Shown here: positions 17,808 through 26,520 of the stretch, in pieces
Layout: each line of letters begins with the position of its first letter
Position numbering within the stretch: the first letter of the stretch is position 1
Assembly (NCBI GenBank): GCA_958353395.1
Contig: CATWSG010000001.1
Coordinates: 1-64,000 of the forward strand
DNA from: an uncultured Collinsella sp.
GTDB lineage: Bacteria > Actinomycetota > Coriobacteriia > Coriobacteriales > Coriobacteriaceae
Direction of reading: 5' to 3'
Length of the DNA stretch: 64,000 nucleotides
Notes under the pieces: generated by a model
Told to the model about the DNA's origin: nothing
Database searches by the model: none
Seen by the model: only the letters and a program-made list of their open reading frames with translations
Made by a program: the position numbers and the translations under genes

Positions 17808-18950
17808 CTAGCGTATCTGGACGCCGGCATTCTTCTTCTCGCGCTTTACGCGGTAGAGCTCCGCGTCGGCAGCGCGAAGCAAGTCTTGCCAGGTATCGAC
17901 GCCATCACCAACCCGTGCGTAGCCGATGGACATCCGCAACAGATACGGGACCTCGGCGCGCGCGAGCTCGTCGCTGATTGCCGCGCACAGACGCATGATG
18001 TCCTGCTCCGCCGTCGCCTTTTGAAGCACCACGAACTCATCACCGCCATAACGTGCGATAAAGCCACCTGACACCGAGCAGGCCTCTTTGAGCGCAGCGG
18101 ATATGACCTGGAGGGCATGGTCGCCCTCCACATGTCCATAGCGATCGTTAATCTGCTTAAAGCCGTCGGCGTCCATCATAAGCAGATACACGTCTTCGGC
18201 CTGATCCACGTTTGAGAAGAGCGACAACATATAGGTCTCAAAACGGTTGCGATTGTTGAGGCCAGTCAACGGGTCGGTCGAGATGAGCTGCTCCTGGTAG
18301 ATGATGTAGAGCAGCAACATGCTAATCATTATGCCGACACAAAGGCCGGGCATCGAGCATACGACCTGAAAGGTACCACCCACCAGGGCCGGAATGGCGA
18401 AAAATGCCAAGGTTCGATAGATGGCCTTCGTCTGCAGACTCTCGACCCTGCGAGATTGCACAAACGCATGCAGGGACGTATGTATAACGTAACAGTAGCT
18501 GACGATGGGCTGGATCATATAGGCAAAGCCGCGACGATACACACCCTGCGAATCGATATAGAACAGGGCGTGCGTCCAGTAACTGGTAAAAGCCAGCACG
18601 ACCACCAGAGCCGTAGGCAACGCTACAAGCACCACCCTATAGCGCGAGGTCAAAAGGCGAGAACCCTGCACCGTCTCGGAATAGATAAACCAAATGAGAC
18701 ACGCGACGGCAAAGAGCGAAAACGAAACCGCGTTGGAAATCCAGTTGACAGCAATGCCCAACGTGCCGTCCACACCGTCCGAAAGCGTCCAGACCATATC
18801 GAATAGTATGTACGCGGCAGAGGTGTAGCCAAGCATGCTAAACAATAGCTGCTGGGTGCTCGAGAACAAGGAGCGACGACTTCGCACGGCAAGCCCGATA
18901 AGAACAATCATGCATAGCACGAATATCTCAATCTTGAGTGCCTTAACCAC
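17808..18950 (-). CDS. Membrane GGDEF protein, probable diguanylate cyclase
   Basis: About 380 residues: seven predicted membrane segments (roughly residues 5-215) followed by a GGDEF domain. The domain starts with DPLTGLNNRNRFE, has MDADGFKQINDRYGHVEGDHAL, and keeps an intact ARYGGDEFVVL active site, so it should make cyclic di-GMP. I see no RxxD inhibitory site at the usual spot before GGDEF. The membrane part may be a 7TM-type sensor for an unknown ligand. The likely start is GTG at 18950 with GAAAGGA upstream; the frame stays open further upstream without conserved sequence. It is transcribed alone toward a strong terminator. Confidence 0.85.
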   Translation of the reverse strand: MVKALKIEIFVLCMIVLIGLAVRSRRSLFSSTQQLLFSMLGYTSAAYILFDMVWTLSDGVDGTLGIAVNWISNAVSFSLFAVACLIWFIYSETVQGSRLLTSRYRVVLVALPTALVVVLAFTSYWTHALFYIDSQGVYRRGFAYMIQPIVSYCYVIHTSLHAFVQSRRVESLQTKAIYRTLAFFAIPALVGGTFQVVCSMPGLCVGIMISMLLLYIIYQEQLISTDPLTGLNNRNRFETYMLSLFSNVDQAEDVYLLMMDADGFKQINDRYGHVEGDHALQVISAALKEACSVSGGFIARYGGDEFVVLQKATAEQDIMRLCAAISDELARAEVPYLLRMSIGYARVGDGVDTWQDLLRAADAELYRVKREKKNAGVQIR

Positions 18951-19013
18951 TAGCCGCCATCCTTTCAATATCCAAGTGGTCTGAATCGACCAATTCGAAT
19001 CTGGGCAACAAAC

Positions 19014-19031
19014 ACCCCTGCCCGCAGGGGT
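19014..19031. repeat. Small hairpin upstream of the GGDEF gene
   Basis: ACCCCTG, CCCG, CAGGGGT: a 7-bp perfect stem in the 5' region of the GGDEF gene. It may be a leader structure; no riboswitch consensus was recognised. Confidence 0.4.
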
Positions 19032-19048
19032 AAGGGGAATAATAGCAG

Positions 19049-19090
19049 AGCGCCCGAACGTCACTGCAGGACAGCTCTCGTTCGGGCGCT
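19049..19090 (-). terminator. Terminator after the KdgT-type gene
   Basis: AGCGCCCGAACG pairs with CGTTCGGGCGCT about 50 bases beyond the permease stop. On the minus strand it is followed by an imperfect T-rich CTGCTATTATT. Confidence 0.7.
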
Positions 19091-19136
19091 CAAACGGCGC
19101 GAGTTGCACGCCGGAATCAATTATCGGTAACGACCG

Positions 19137-20159
19137 TTACTCACCGTCGATATCGGTTGCGACAGCCTCCTCGATGGCCTCGACACCGGCAGGCGACAGG
19201 TCCTCCTTGCCCTGGCAGAACTTCTTGTCGACCCAGCCGGTTAGAATCGGAGCCATGATTGCCGTGATGATAACGGCGGTGGCGATCTGGGCGTACGCGG
19301 TGGGTGCAAGCTCGGCATAGCGCGGCGCGACCTCGGCAAGAGCAACCGGCGTGGTCATAGCCGTGCCGGCGATAGTGGAGCAAGCCACAGCGGCCTTGCC
19401 GTTACCACCGCACAGGCGCTCGAACGCAAAGGTGATGGGACCGACGACAAACAGCGTGATAAGGCCCAGCAAGATGCCGGAAATACCGCCGGTGATAAAG
19501 CTCGACAGGCTCATGGACGCACCGAGCTGAAATCCGATAACGGCGATCGCGGGATTGGCACCGGGAACCAGCAGATTCTTGATGAACGGGAAGAGGTTGC
19601 CCAGAACCATGCCGATAACGAGCGGCAAAATGGAGCCGATGATTGTACCGACAGGAATGTTGGCGAGACCCGAGACACCAAGGATGATCATGGTGACGGC
19701 GGGGCCGGCCGTAAAGAACAGAATACCCACGGCGCCCTGCTCGGACTCATCGCCGAACTCGCCCATGATACCCGTGTAGAGCGCCATGTTGCAAAACGTA
19801 ATGCCGCCGATGATGGAAACCGAGCTCAGGCCCAAAAGGTTGTCGTTAAAGAAATACGCAACGCCCAGGCCCAGCGCGGCTGCCACCACAAGCTTAGGAA
19901 TCAGCACGACGATGCCGGTCTTGATGGCACCCGGCGTGGACTTAAAGCTGATGCCGGCGCCCACAAACAGCAAGATCGCGGCAACGATGGTGTTGGAGCC
20001 GCCGCGGCAGGCAGCCGTAAAGAAGCCGCCGATCTCAAAGACCTGCGGACAGAAGGTATTGAGCAAAAGGCCGACGATCATCGGGTAGATCATGATGTCA
20101 CCCGGGATGCGCGGTACTTTGAATTGCTTTTGCTCGTTGGCGGTCGCTCCCTGTGCCAT
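19137..20159 (-). CDS. kdgT: 2-keto-3-deoxygluconate permease family transporter
   Basis: A 340-residue membrane protein of the KdgT family, which imports 2-keto-3-deoxygluconate with protons. The N-terminus KVPRIPGDIMIYPMIVGLLL and the stretch FVGAGISFKSTPGAIKTG are typical, followed by about ten membrane segments. The ATG at 20159 (MAQGATANEQ) is preceded by GGGGG; earlier in-frame residues look non-native. No other hexuronate catabolic gene is nearby, so the real substrate could be a related sugar acid. A 16-bp palindrome 45 bases upstream is a candidate operator. It ends at its own hairpin. Confidence 0.88.
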   Translation of the reverse strand: MAQGATANEQKQFKVPRIPGDIMIYPMIVGLLLNTFCPQVFEIGGFFTAACRGGSNTIVAAILLFVGAGISFKSTPGAIKTGIVVLIPKLVVAAALGLGVAYFFNDNLLGLSSVSIIGGITFCNMALYTGIMGEFGDESEQGAVGILFFTAGPAVTMIILGVSGLANIPVGTIIGSILPLVIGMVLGNLFPFIKNLLVPGANPAIAVIGFQLGASMSLSSFITGGISGILLGLITLFVVGPITFAFERLCGGNGKAAVACSTIAGTAMTTPVALAEVAPRYAELAPTAYAQIATAVIITAIMAPILTGWVDKKFCQGKEDLSPAGVEAIEEAVATDIDGE

Positions 20160-20203
20160 GAAACCCCCATTTCCGCTGACGCGGAACAAAAGCCCACGTC
20201 ACG

Positions 20204-20219
20204 CTTTACTACAGTAAAG
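20204..20219. promoter_or_regulatory. Candidate operator before kdgT
   Basis: CTTTACT-AC-AGTAAAG, 7-bp perfect arms with a 2-base centre, in the promoter region of the permease. The size and symmetry suit a dimeric regulator, but none is encoded next to it. Confidence 0.35.
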
Positions 20220-20300
20220 TTTGACCATGGTACCAGAAGAAGCAGACCGCCTCGGTGGGAAATTTGATTCGTTAGGCCGGGACGATAACGCATCCTGCTC

Positions 20301-20624
20301 TTATACGAGGCTCAAAACGAAATAGAACACGATGCCCGAGACGCAGCACCACAACATCGACTTTGTCTTGATTGCCACCGCCACGACACCGGCAGCCGCA
20401 ATCCAGGGAATTAAGCCCTGCCACAAGCCGGCGTCGAAAGCGCCAGGGCTTATCAAATCGTTAGCGACCAGTGCCGCAAAGGCGGCGGGCGGAATATAAC
20501 CCAAGGCCTCGGTAACGCGGGGCGACAGCGTTCTCCCGCGCAAGGCAAACGCCGGGGCAATGCGGAAAAATGCGATGGCCGCCCACGACGACAGCCACAG
20601 GACCAAAAACTCATTAACGGGCAT
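20301..20624 (-). CDS. azlD: AzlD family branched-chain amino acid export subunit
   Basis: A 107-residue protein with four predicted membrane segments and the AzlD-like LRGRTLSPRVTEALGYIPPA in pieces. AzlD is the small partner of AzlC; the pair exports branched-chain amino acids and analogues. The ATG at 20624 has GAAGGGG upstream and overlaps the azlC stop by 11 bases, so translation is coupled. Its presence beside a Liv importer in the same window suggests balancing of branched-chain amino acid pools. Confidence 0.86.
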   Translation of the reverse strand: MPVNEFLVLWLSSWAAIAFFRIAPAFALRGRTLSPRVTEALGYIPPAAFAALVANDLISPGAFDAGLWQGLIPWIAAAGVVAVAIKTKSMLWCCVSGIVFYFVLSLV

Positions 20625-21303
20625 CGCGAGCACCCCTTCCTTCGGCGAGGGCATCGCACGCAAGCGCCGCGACAACGCCGACGAGCACGCTTACCGGCAC
20701 GGCGATATTCGTCCACCCCAAGAACTTGCATATGGCGACGGACACCGCAGCCAAACTGGCAGCTACGACATTGCCGCTCGACAGTCGCTGCGAAAAGAGC
20801 AGGCAGATAAAGAGCGATGTGCAGACAAAACCCGCAATAGCGGTGGGAACATCGACAACGGCACCGACGATGGCGCCCGTCGTACACGAAACGCCCCATG
20901 TTGCGATGAGGATCACGTTGAGCACAAAGGACTCGCGCGGGCCCCAATCCTCCCCTTTAACCAACTTGGCAAGCGAGATGCCATATGCCTCCTCGGTAAG
21001 TGTCGCGGCAACAGCCAGCGTCTGACGCTTCGAAACACCCCTCAGATGCGGTGCGATCGATGCCGAGTAAAGCGCAAAGCGCGAGGAGATTGCGGCGACG
21101 CTCGCGACGATCGATGCTGCAGGCACACCTGCCAGCCACAGATTGCAGATCATAAACTGCCCGCTGCCCGTCACGAACGTGCTGCTCAGGGCAAAAACCA
21201 TCCAGGGTTCCATTCCCGTCTGCCCCATAATCATTCCGCACGGCGCGCCTATCGCAACATAGGTAAGCATCACCGGCCAGACGGTTTTAACGATTTTGAG
21301 CAC
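20614..21303 (-). CDS. azlC: AzlC family branched-chain amino acid exporter
   Basis: About 229 residues with seven to eight membrane segments and the AzlC core IGAPCGMIMGQTG, SGQFMICNLW and EEAYGISLAKL. It forms the larger half of the AzlCD exporter. I place the start at a GTG (21303) because GAGGAA lies eight bases upstream; an ATG at 21342 is in frame but has no ribosome site. It is divergent from the HD-domain gene, with about 140 bases between them. Confidence 0.85.
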   Translation of the reverse strand: MLKIVKTVWPVMLTYVAIGAPCGMIMGQTGMEPWMVFALSSTFVTGSGQFMICNLWLAGVPAASIVASVAAISSRFALYSASIAPHLRGVSKRQTLAVAATLTEEAYGISLAKLVKGEDWGPRESFVLNVILIATWGVSCTTGAIVGAVVDVPTAIAGFVCTSLFICLLFSQRLSSGNVVAASLAAVSVAICKFLGWTNIAVPVSVLVGVVAALACDALAEGRGARDAR

Positions 21304-21443
21304 CGTAGCGTTCCTCGTCCCGACAAGATTTCCGAGCCGCATTCAACGACGCGGCAGAATCATCGCCCGATGGTAACCGAGTTCACCTACAATTGCCCCC
21401 GGATCGAAAGACACAGAAAGACACAACTTTTTAGGAAGTCATT

Positions 21444-22256
21444 ATGACAGCTATCGATCGAACGCGGGCTGCCGCGGCCTTCAAGACCTACACCGATGCC
21501 TACGATGCCGCCAATCCGCGTATCGCGCTCAAAATCGAGCATACGTACCACGTTGCCGAGGCATGCGATGCCGTGGCACGCGAACAGGGCTGGTCACCGC
21601 AGGGCATTGACCTAGCGTGGCTTTGCGGCCTGCTACACGATATGGGCCGCTTTGAGCAGCTGCGACGCTGGGATACATTTAAGGATGCCGAAAGCATGAG
21701 CCATGCGGCGTTGGGCGTCGAGGTCCTCTTTGGCAAAACACCTGCAGATGCGCCCGCGACAACAAGTATCCGCGACTTTATCGACGATCCGGCAGAAGAC
21801 GAGTTGATTCGCGCAAGCATTGCCTATCACAGCGATTTCCGTCTACCCGCGCAGCTCGACGAGCGAACGCGGCGCTTCTGCGATATCGTGCGCGATGGCG
21901 ACAAGATCGACATCATGCGAACCATCGCCGACAGCACCGTCGATACCATCCTCAAGGTTGATGAGGATACATTTCTCGCCAGCCGGTTCTCGACACCGGC
22001 GCTCACCGCCTTTGACGAGCGCCGGTGCGTTGCACGCGACGAACGCGATGAGGCCGCCGACTACCTGGTAGGGCTTATCTGTTTTATGTTTGAGCTCGTC
22101 TATCCGGCAAGCCGCGCGCTGGCGCGCGAGCAGGGCGATATCTACCGCCTGCTCGACGCGCCTTTTGGCATTGTGCGCCCCTTTACCGATCCCGCCACGC
22201 AAGCGACCTGGGAATGCCTAAAGAAAGAGATGCGAGCCTGGCTGGCCGGCGCTTAG
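21444..22256 (+). CDS. HD-domain phosphohydrolase-like protein
   Basis: A 270-residue cytosolic protein with an HD metal-binding fold. The ligands are His33 (IEHTYHV), His65-Asp66 (LLHDMGR) and a later Asp in VRDGDKID. HD enzymes hydrolyse phosphates of nucleotides or signalling molecules; no further domain shows which. TTTTAGGAAG precedes the ATG. The 3' end overlaps the stop of the convergent etfA-like gene by four bases, with no terminator hairpin in between. Confidence 0.82.
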   Translation: MTAIDRTRAAAAFKTYTDAYDAANPRIALKIEHTYHVAEACDAVAREQGWSPQGIDLAWLCGLLHDMGRFEQLRRWDTFKDAESMSHAALGVEVLFGKTPADAPATTSIRDFIDDPAEDELIRASIAYHSDFRLPAQLDERTRRFCDIVRDGDKIDIMRTIADSTVDTILKVDEDTFLASRFSTPALTAFDERRCVARDERDEAADYLVGLICFMFELVYPASRALAREQGDIYRLLDAPFGIVRPFTDPATQATWECLKKEMRAWLAGA

Positions 22257-23458
22257 CGCTCGAGCTGGGCCAGAAGTTCCTCGACGACTTCGACGGCGTC
22301 ACCGACAACTTTGTACTGCGCAGCGCCAAAGATGGGAGCATCCGGGTCCTCGTTGACGGCGATGATGCACTCCGCGCCGCCGATGCCGGCTAGGTGCTGG
22401 ATAGCACCCGAAACGCCGATACTCACAAGGAGCTTGGGCGAAACCGACACGCCGGTCTGGCCAATCTGGTGGCGATACTCCAACCAGCCTGCCTCCACAA
22501 CGGGACGTGTGCAACCAAGCTCGGCACCCAGCGCATCGGCGAGCTTTCGCATCAGAGGCAGATTCTTCTTGGAGCCAATGCCGCGGCCCACCACGACCAG
22601 GCGCTCGGCATCGGCAATTGATGCCTGCTGTCCCCACTCCTCGGCGGGAATCGAGATCTCGACGCGGGCCTTAACATCATCCGCAAGCGATACCTGGGTA
22701 ATTGTGCCAGAGCGGTTGTAATCAAACTCGGGCGCCCCAAAGATGCCGGGACGCACCGTTGCCATCTGGGGACGATGATTGGGGCAGATAATGGTGGCCA
22801 TCAAGTTGCCGCCAAACGCCGGGCGGGTCTGCTGCAGTAGACCCGTCTCCGTATCCATCGAAAGCACCGTACAGTCGGCCGTAAGGCCCGTCTGCAAGCG
22901 TACGGCCACACCGGGCGCCAGCTCACGGCCAAAGGCGGTCGCGCCGTACAGAATGGCCTCGGGCCTGCGCTCTGCCACCAAATCGCAAATCAAGCGAGCA
23001 TAGACCTCCGCATCGTTTTGACGCAGCCGCTCGTCGCGGCAGACCACGACCTCGTCGGCACCGGCGCAGACCAGATGTTCCAGGTCCTCAAGCGAACTCT
23101 CAAGACCCATGCCGGCCAATGCCACCAGACGGCAACCGCGGGCATCGGCAAGCTCGCGCCCCTTGCCCATGAGCTCGTAGGCCACCGGGGCCACGACATC
23201 GTGCTCGTCGGTCTGAACGAATACCCAAATGTCTCGATACGTATCGAGGTCAACCGCGCCGGCGGCCTCGTCACGCTCGATCGAAATGGCATTGACGGGG
23301 CAAGCGTCGACGCACCCGCCGCACAAGATACAGCCGTCGGTCACATGGGCGCAGCGGTTGGGGCGCTCGCCCTCCACCACAATGCCGCCCGAGGCACAGG
23401 CGCGAACGCAGCGACCACAGCCAACACATGCCTCGCTATCGATTATCAGTCCGCTCAT
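22253..23458 (-). CDS. lctC: Electron transfer flavoprotein alpha subunit with 2[4Fe-4S] domain (LctC-like)
   Basis: A 401-residue EtfA with an added N-terminal ferredoxin module. The cysteines are C11, C14, C17, C21 (CVGCGRCVRAC) and C43, C46, C49, C53 (CILCGGCVDAC), two classical [4Fe-4S] sites. The EtfA domain follows, with the FAD-binding RPAFGGNLMATI, VVGRGIGSKKN and SIGVSGAIQHLAG. The extra ferredoxin domain is a mark of EtfA in LctBCD-type complexes that drive lactate oxidation with NAD+ and reduced ferredoxin. Its ATG directly follows the etfB stop (TAGATG). Third gene of the operon. Confidence 0.9.
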   Translation of the reverse strand: MSGLIIDSEACVGCGRCVRACASGGIVVEGERPNRCAHVTDGCILCGGCVDACPVNAISIERDEAAGAVDLDTYRDIWVFVQTDEHDVVAPVAYELMGKGRELADARGCRLVALAGMGLESSLEDLEHLVCAGADEVVVCRDERLRQNDAEVYARLICDLVAERRPEAILYGATAFGRELAPGVAVRLQTGLTADCTVLSMDTETGLLQQTRPAFGGNLMATIICPNHRPQMATVRPGIFGAPEFDYNRSGTITQVSLADDVKARVEISIPAEEWGQQASIADAERLVVVGRGIGSKKNLPLMRKLADALGAELGCTRPVVEAGWLEYRHQIGQTGVSVSPKLLVSIGVSGAIQHLAGIGGAECIIAVNEDPDAPIFGAAQYKVVGDAVEVVEELLAQLER

Positions 23459-24274
23459 CTATGCCATCCCCTCGATAATCTTGGCAAGCTTTGCCGCCTG
23501 CTCGACCGGTGTGCCCTCGATGGCCTCGCACGTTTGGTCGCGGTCGGGCACAAACGAGTGCACGACCTGCGTCGGCGATCCGGTAAGGCCGCAACGCGAA
23601 GGGTCGGCATGCACATCGGCAGCACAGACCACCCGCACGTCCGCATCTTCGGCCGCGCGAATGCCGGCGATACTCGGCATGCGCAGCTGGCCGATCTCCT
23701 TGGCGGTCGTCATCGCGCACGGCATCTCCAGATAGACCGTCTCCTCGCCGGCATCGCAACCGTGAACGAGCGAAAGCGCACCGCACGTCGTAAAGCCCGC
23801 GCTCTGCACGCAGCTCACATCGGTCACGCAGGGAATCTCGAAAGCGCCAGCCAGCTCGGGGCCAATCTGGGCAGTATCGCCATCCACCGCCATCTTGCCG
23901 CAGATGAGCAGGTCGAAATCCTCGTCGAGCGCCTCGATGCCGCATTTGAGAGCATAGGTGGTCGCCAACGTGTCCGCGCCCGCAAAGGCGCGATCGGTCA
24001 GCAGCAGCGCGTCATCGGCGCCGCGGGCAATGCAGTCACGCAGCAGCAATTCGGTTGCAGGGATGCCCATCGACACCACCGTCACGCGCACATCCATGCC
24101 AAAGCCGATAAAGTCGTCCTTGAGCGCCAGAGCGCATTCGAGGGCACTTGCATCGAAGGGATTAATGACCGCCTGCTTGCCATCACGCACGATGGTATTA
24201 GTTTTTGGGTCCATCTTGACCTCGGTGCTTCCCGGCACCGCCTTGACGCACACCACCATATGGAAATCGCTCAT
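23459..24274 (-). CDS. lctB: Electron transfer flavoprotein beta subunit (LctB-like)
   Basis: A 271-residue EtfB that pairs with the ferredoxin-EtfA to carry electrons between FAD and NAD. Typical motifs are VVCVKAVPGSTEVKMD at the N-terminus, INPFDASALECALALKD near residue 40 and CGKMAVDGDTAQIGPELA near 120. The ATG at 24274 is nine bases from GGGGG. An in-frame GTG two codons earlier overlaps the upstream stop as GTGA and could also serve. Either way the three genes are tightly coupled. Confidence 0.9.
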   Translation of the reverse strand: MSDFHMVVCVKAVPGSTEVKMDPKTNTIVRDGKQAVINPFDASALECALALKDDFIGFGMDVRVTVVSMGIPATELLLRDCIARGADDALLLTDRAFAGADTLATTYALKCGIEALDEDFDLLICGKMAVDGDTAQIGPELAGAFEIPCVTDVSCVQSAGFTTCGALSLVHGCDAGEETVYLEMPCAMTTAKEIGQLRMPSIAGIRAAEDADVRVVCAADVHADPSRCGLTGSPTQVVHSFVPDRDQTCEAIEGTPVEQAAKLAKIIEGMA

Positions 24275-24276
24275 CT

Positions 24277-25878
24277 TCACGCACCCCCTTTCTGGACGAG
24301 TTCATCCAAGAGCTTCTCCGAAAACAGGTTGCCACGGCCCAGCTGCCCGGCAGGATCGAGCTGCAGCTTGAGTCGAGCCGATTCGACCATGGCCTCGTGG
24401 CCGTACATCGTCTCCAAAAAGCCCGCTTTGATCTTGCCGACGCCGTGCTCGGCAGAGACAGCGCCGCCCATAGCCGTTACCTCCGCAGCCCACCGGGCAA
24501 ACAGCTCGCCACCGCGACGGTAGTCTTGCGCATCGCGCGGCAGGATATTCACATGCAGATGGTTGTTGCCAATATGTCCCCAGGCGGCAGACTCAAGCCC
24601 GCTTTCGGCCAGCGTGCGGCGATAGAGGGCAACGACATCGGCCAGGCGCGCGTTGGGCACCGACATATCCGACCCCAGCTTGGTAATGGTGGGGTCGGTG
24701 CGGCGACGCTCGTCGATGAGCATGTTGACGCTCTCGGGAACGGCGTGGCGGAAGAACCGCTGGTATTCGCGATCGACCTCGGTGCGTGCAACCCAGGTCG
24801 CGTCGTCGTGGCCGCCCGCAAGCTCCAAAACCCATCCCAGGTGGTACAGCTCCTCGGTCGCCTGCGCCTCGTCGTCGCAGTCGAGCTCCACATAGACACA
24901 GACCTTTGCCTCATCGTCGAGTGCCGGCAGCGAGGCAAACGCGGTCGACTGCTCGCGCTGGCGGCGAAGGATATCCAAGGCGTCGGCATCGAAATACTCG
25001 ATAGCGGCGGCATGGGACAGCACGGGGCGCACGGAATCGGTAAAGGACACCGCTTTGTCCTCGCTGTCGAAAAAGCAGCTCACACCCCATACGACCGAAG
25101 GTGCCGCCTGCAAGGCGATCTCAAGCTCGGTAATGACGCCGAGCGTGCCGCACGCACCGATAAAGAGGTCGATGGCGTCCATATCGTCCGAAACGAAATA
25201 ACCCGACGCGTTTTTGGTCTTGGGCATGGTATAGCCGGGAAGATTCAGCTCAAGCGCGCGGCCCCCTACCGTCACGAGCGACAAGTGGCGTGCGTCAGCG
25301 CGCGCCTGACCTCGATGAAGCTCGAGCAGGTCGCCGTCCGCCAGTGCCACGTGAAGCCCCGTAACGTGCGGGCGCATGGGGCCGTAGGCGTAACTGCGGG
25401 CACCGGAGGCATTGCACGCCGCCATGCCGCCCAGGCAGGCAGATGCCTCGGTGGGATCGGTGGGAAAGAACTGCTCGGGAGCTGCCTGAAACTCCTCATA
25501 GGCCTCGAGCGATACCTGATCCCAGCCAGCGGTCGGCAATGCCTTCTTACCCAGCTGCTTGCGCAACTCCGAAAGCACGACGCCCGGCTCCACGCGCAGC
25601 AGAAAACGGCCTTGCTCGTCGCGGCGAAGACCCAGGTAGCGATTCATACGAGAAGTGTTGAGGATATGCCCGCCGTGGGGCACGGCACCGGCAGCCAGAC
25701 CGGTCCGAGCACCCTGGACCGTTATCGGAACATGCTCGGCATGGAGCTTTCGCAGAATGGCGCGGACTTCGTCCTCCGTTGTCGGAAACGAGATGCTCGA
25801 CGCCTCGCCCGATGTGCGAGATTCGTCGCGACCATATTCTTCGAACTCGTCGCCGAAGGGTTTGATGGCTGCAGACAC
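24277..25878 (-). CDS. lctD: FAD-linked lactate/glycolate dehydrogenase (LctD/GlcD-like)
   Basis: A 533-residue flavin dehydrogenase of the GlcD/Dld type. The FAD-binding half contains TVQGARTGLAAGAVPHGG (residues 54-71), AGWDQVSLEAYE and LGGMAACNASGARSYAYG; the C-terminal half ends with AWGHIGNNHLHVNILPRD and VSAEHGVGKIKAGF, with the conserved active-site histidines. It oxidises an alpha-hydroxy acid, most likely D- or L-lactate. First gene of the lctD-etfB-etfA unit, matching subunits of the electron-confurcating lactate dehydrogenase of acetogens. The start is GTG at 25878 with AAGGGGGAG. Substrate choice is inferred. Confidence 0.87.
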   Translation of the reverse strand: MSAAIKPFGDEFEEYGRDESRTSGEASSISFPTTEDEVRAILRKLHAEHVPITVQGARTGLAAGAVPHGGHILNTSRMNRYLGLRRDEQGRFLLRVEPGVVLSELRKQLGKKALPTAGWDQVSLEAYEEFQAAPEQFFPTDPTEASACLGGMAACNASGARSYAYGPMRPHVTGLHVALADGDLLELHRGQARADARHLSLVTVGGRALELNLPGYTMPKTKNASGYFVSDDMDAIDLFIGACGTLGVITELEIALQAAPSVVWGVSCFFDSEDKAVSFTDSVRPVLSHAAAIEYFDADALDILRRQREQSTAFASLPALDDEAKVCVYVELDCDDEAQATEELYHLGWVLELAGGHDDATWVARTEVDREYQRFFRHAVPESVNMLIDERRRTDPTITKLGSDMSVPNARLADVVALYRRTLAESGLESAAWGHIGNNHLHVNILPRDAQDYRRGGELFARWAAEVTAMGGAVSAEHGVGKIKAGFLETMYGHEAMVESARLKLQLDPAGQLGRGNLFSEKLLDELVQKGGA

Positions 25879-25892
25879 GCGAACTCCCCCTT

Positions 25893-25902
25893 TAGTTAAC
25901 TA
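25893..25902. promoter_or_regulatory. Candidate operator before lctD
   Basis: TAGTTAACTA, a perfect 10-bp palindrome immediately upstream of the lctD ribosome site. It may bind a regulator, or be part of a -10 region. Its half CTTTAGTTAA also occurs in the liv promoter. Confidence 0.3.
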
Positions 25903-26223
25903 CAGTGTTTGCAGGGAGATGTTACCGCATCGTTTCGTCGACGTGACTGAGACCGTCTCCATAATTGGCGAATTTTACGTTTGTGCAATTCGGCGAACGG
26001 CGACGTTTTCCCGGCAGACGCTCTATTTAACGAGCTCCCTCCCATCGCAACCACGCGCACAATTGGCGCTTGAAAAAACTTGAGATATTTTTTAGCGTCT
26101 CTCACCTGCGGCGATGTAAACCCGTCAAGCATTTGGTCAGAAATTGGTCAAGTAACGGCTGATACGGTCGGCATCGACAGCCAAAACCAATAGAAGGTTT
26201 GGCCCAAAAGCAGGGAGGTTCCC
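25903..26223. other. Divergent intergenic region without a gene
   Basis: The stretch separates lctD (minus) from the small-protein cluster (plus). It is less GC-rich than its surroundings around 26070-26095 and has a repeated TTGGTCA (about 26133 and 26146). I see no coding potential, RNA gene or clear terminator; it must hold two promoters. Confidence 0.5.
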
Positions 26224-26520
26224 ATGGCATATTACTGGCCCCAGTACGGCGTCGCCATCGAAGTTGACGACGACCCGTATCTTCTGCCCTTCGACGAGGA
26301 GGCATTCCCCGATACGGCGGTCTACCATGTCACCACCGACGTCATTTGCGATCCCGAGTCATTCTTGGCACTCGCCCACCACATCGCCCACATCCATGAC
26401 ATCAAGCTCCCTCCCGACTTTGAGGAGCTTGTCTACTCGCGACGCCTCATGCTCCACATGCTCTTTGGCGCCGATCCGTCCACGTTCGCGCGCGTCTATA
26501 CCACTAAGGATGCCGCATGA
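26224..26520 (+). CDS. Hypothetical 98-residue cytosolic protein
   Basis: A short protein without signal peptide or membrane segment, rich in acidic and aromatic residues (YYWPQYGVAIEVDDDPYLL at the start). I do not recognise the family. CAGGGAGG precedes the ATG at 26224 at a good distance. Its stop overlaps the start of the next gene as ATGA, so it is clearly in an operon with the membrane-anchored gene that follows. Possibly a regulator or accessory factor of the downstream exported proteins, but this rests on position only. Confidence 0.7.
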   Translation: MAYYWPQYGVAIEVDDDPYLLPFDEEAFPDTAVYHVTTDVICDPESFLALAHHIAHIHDIKLPPDFEELVYSRRLMLHMLFGADPSTFARVYTTKDAA

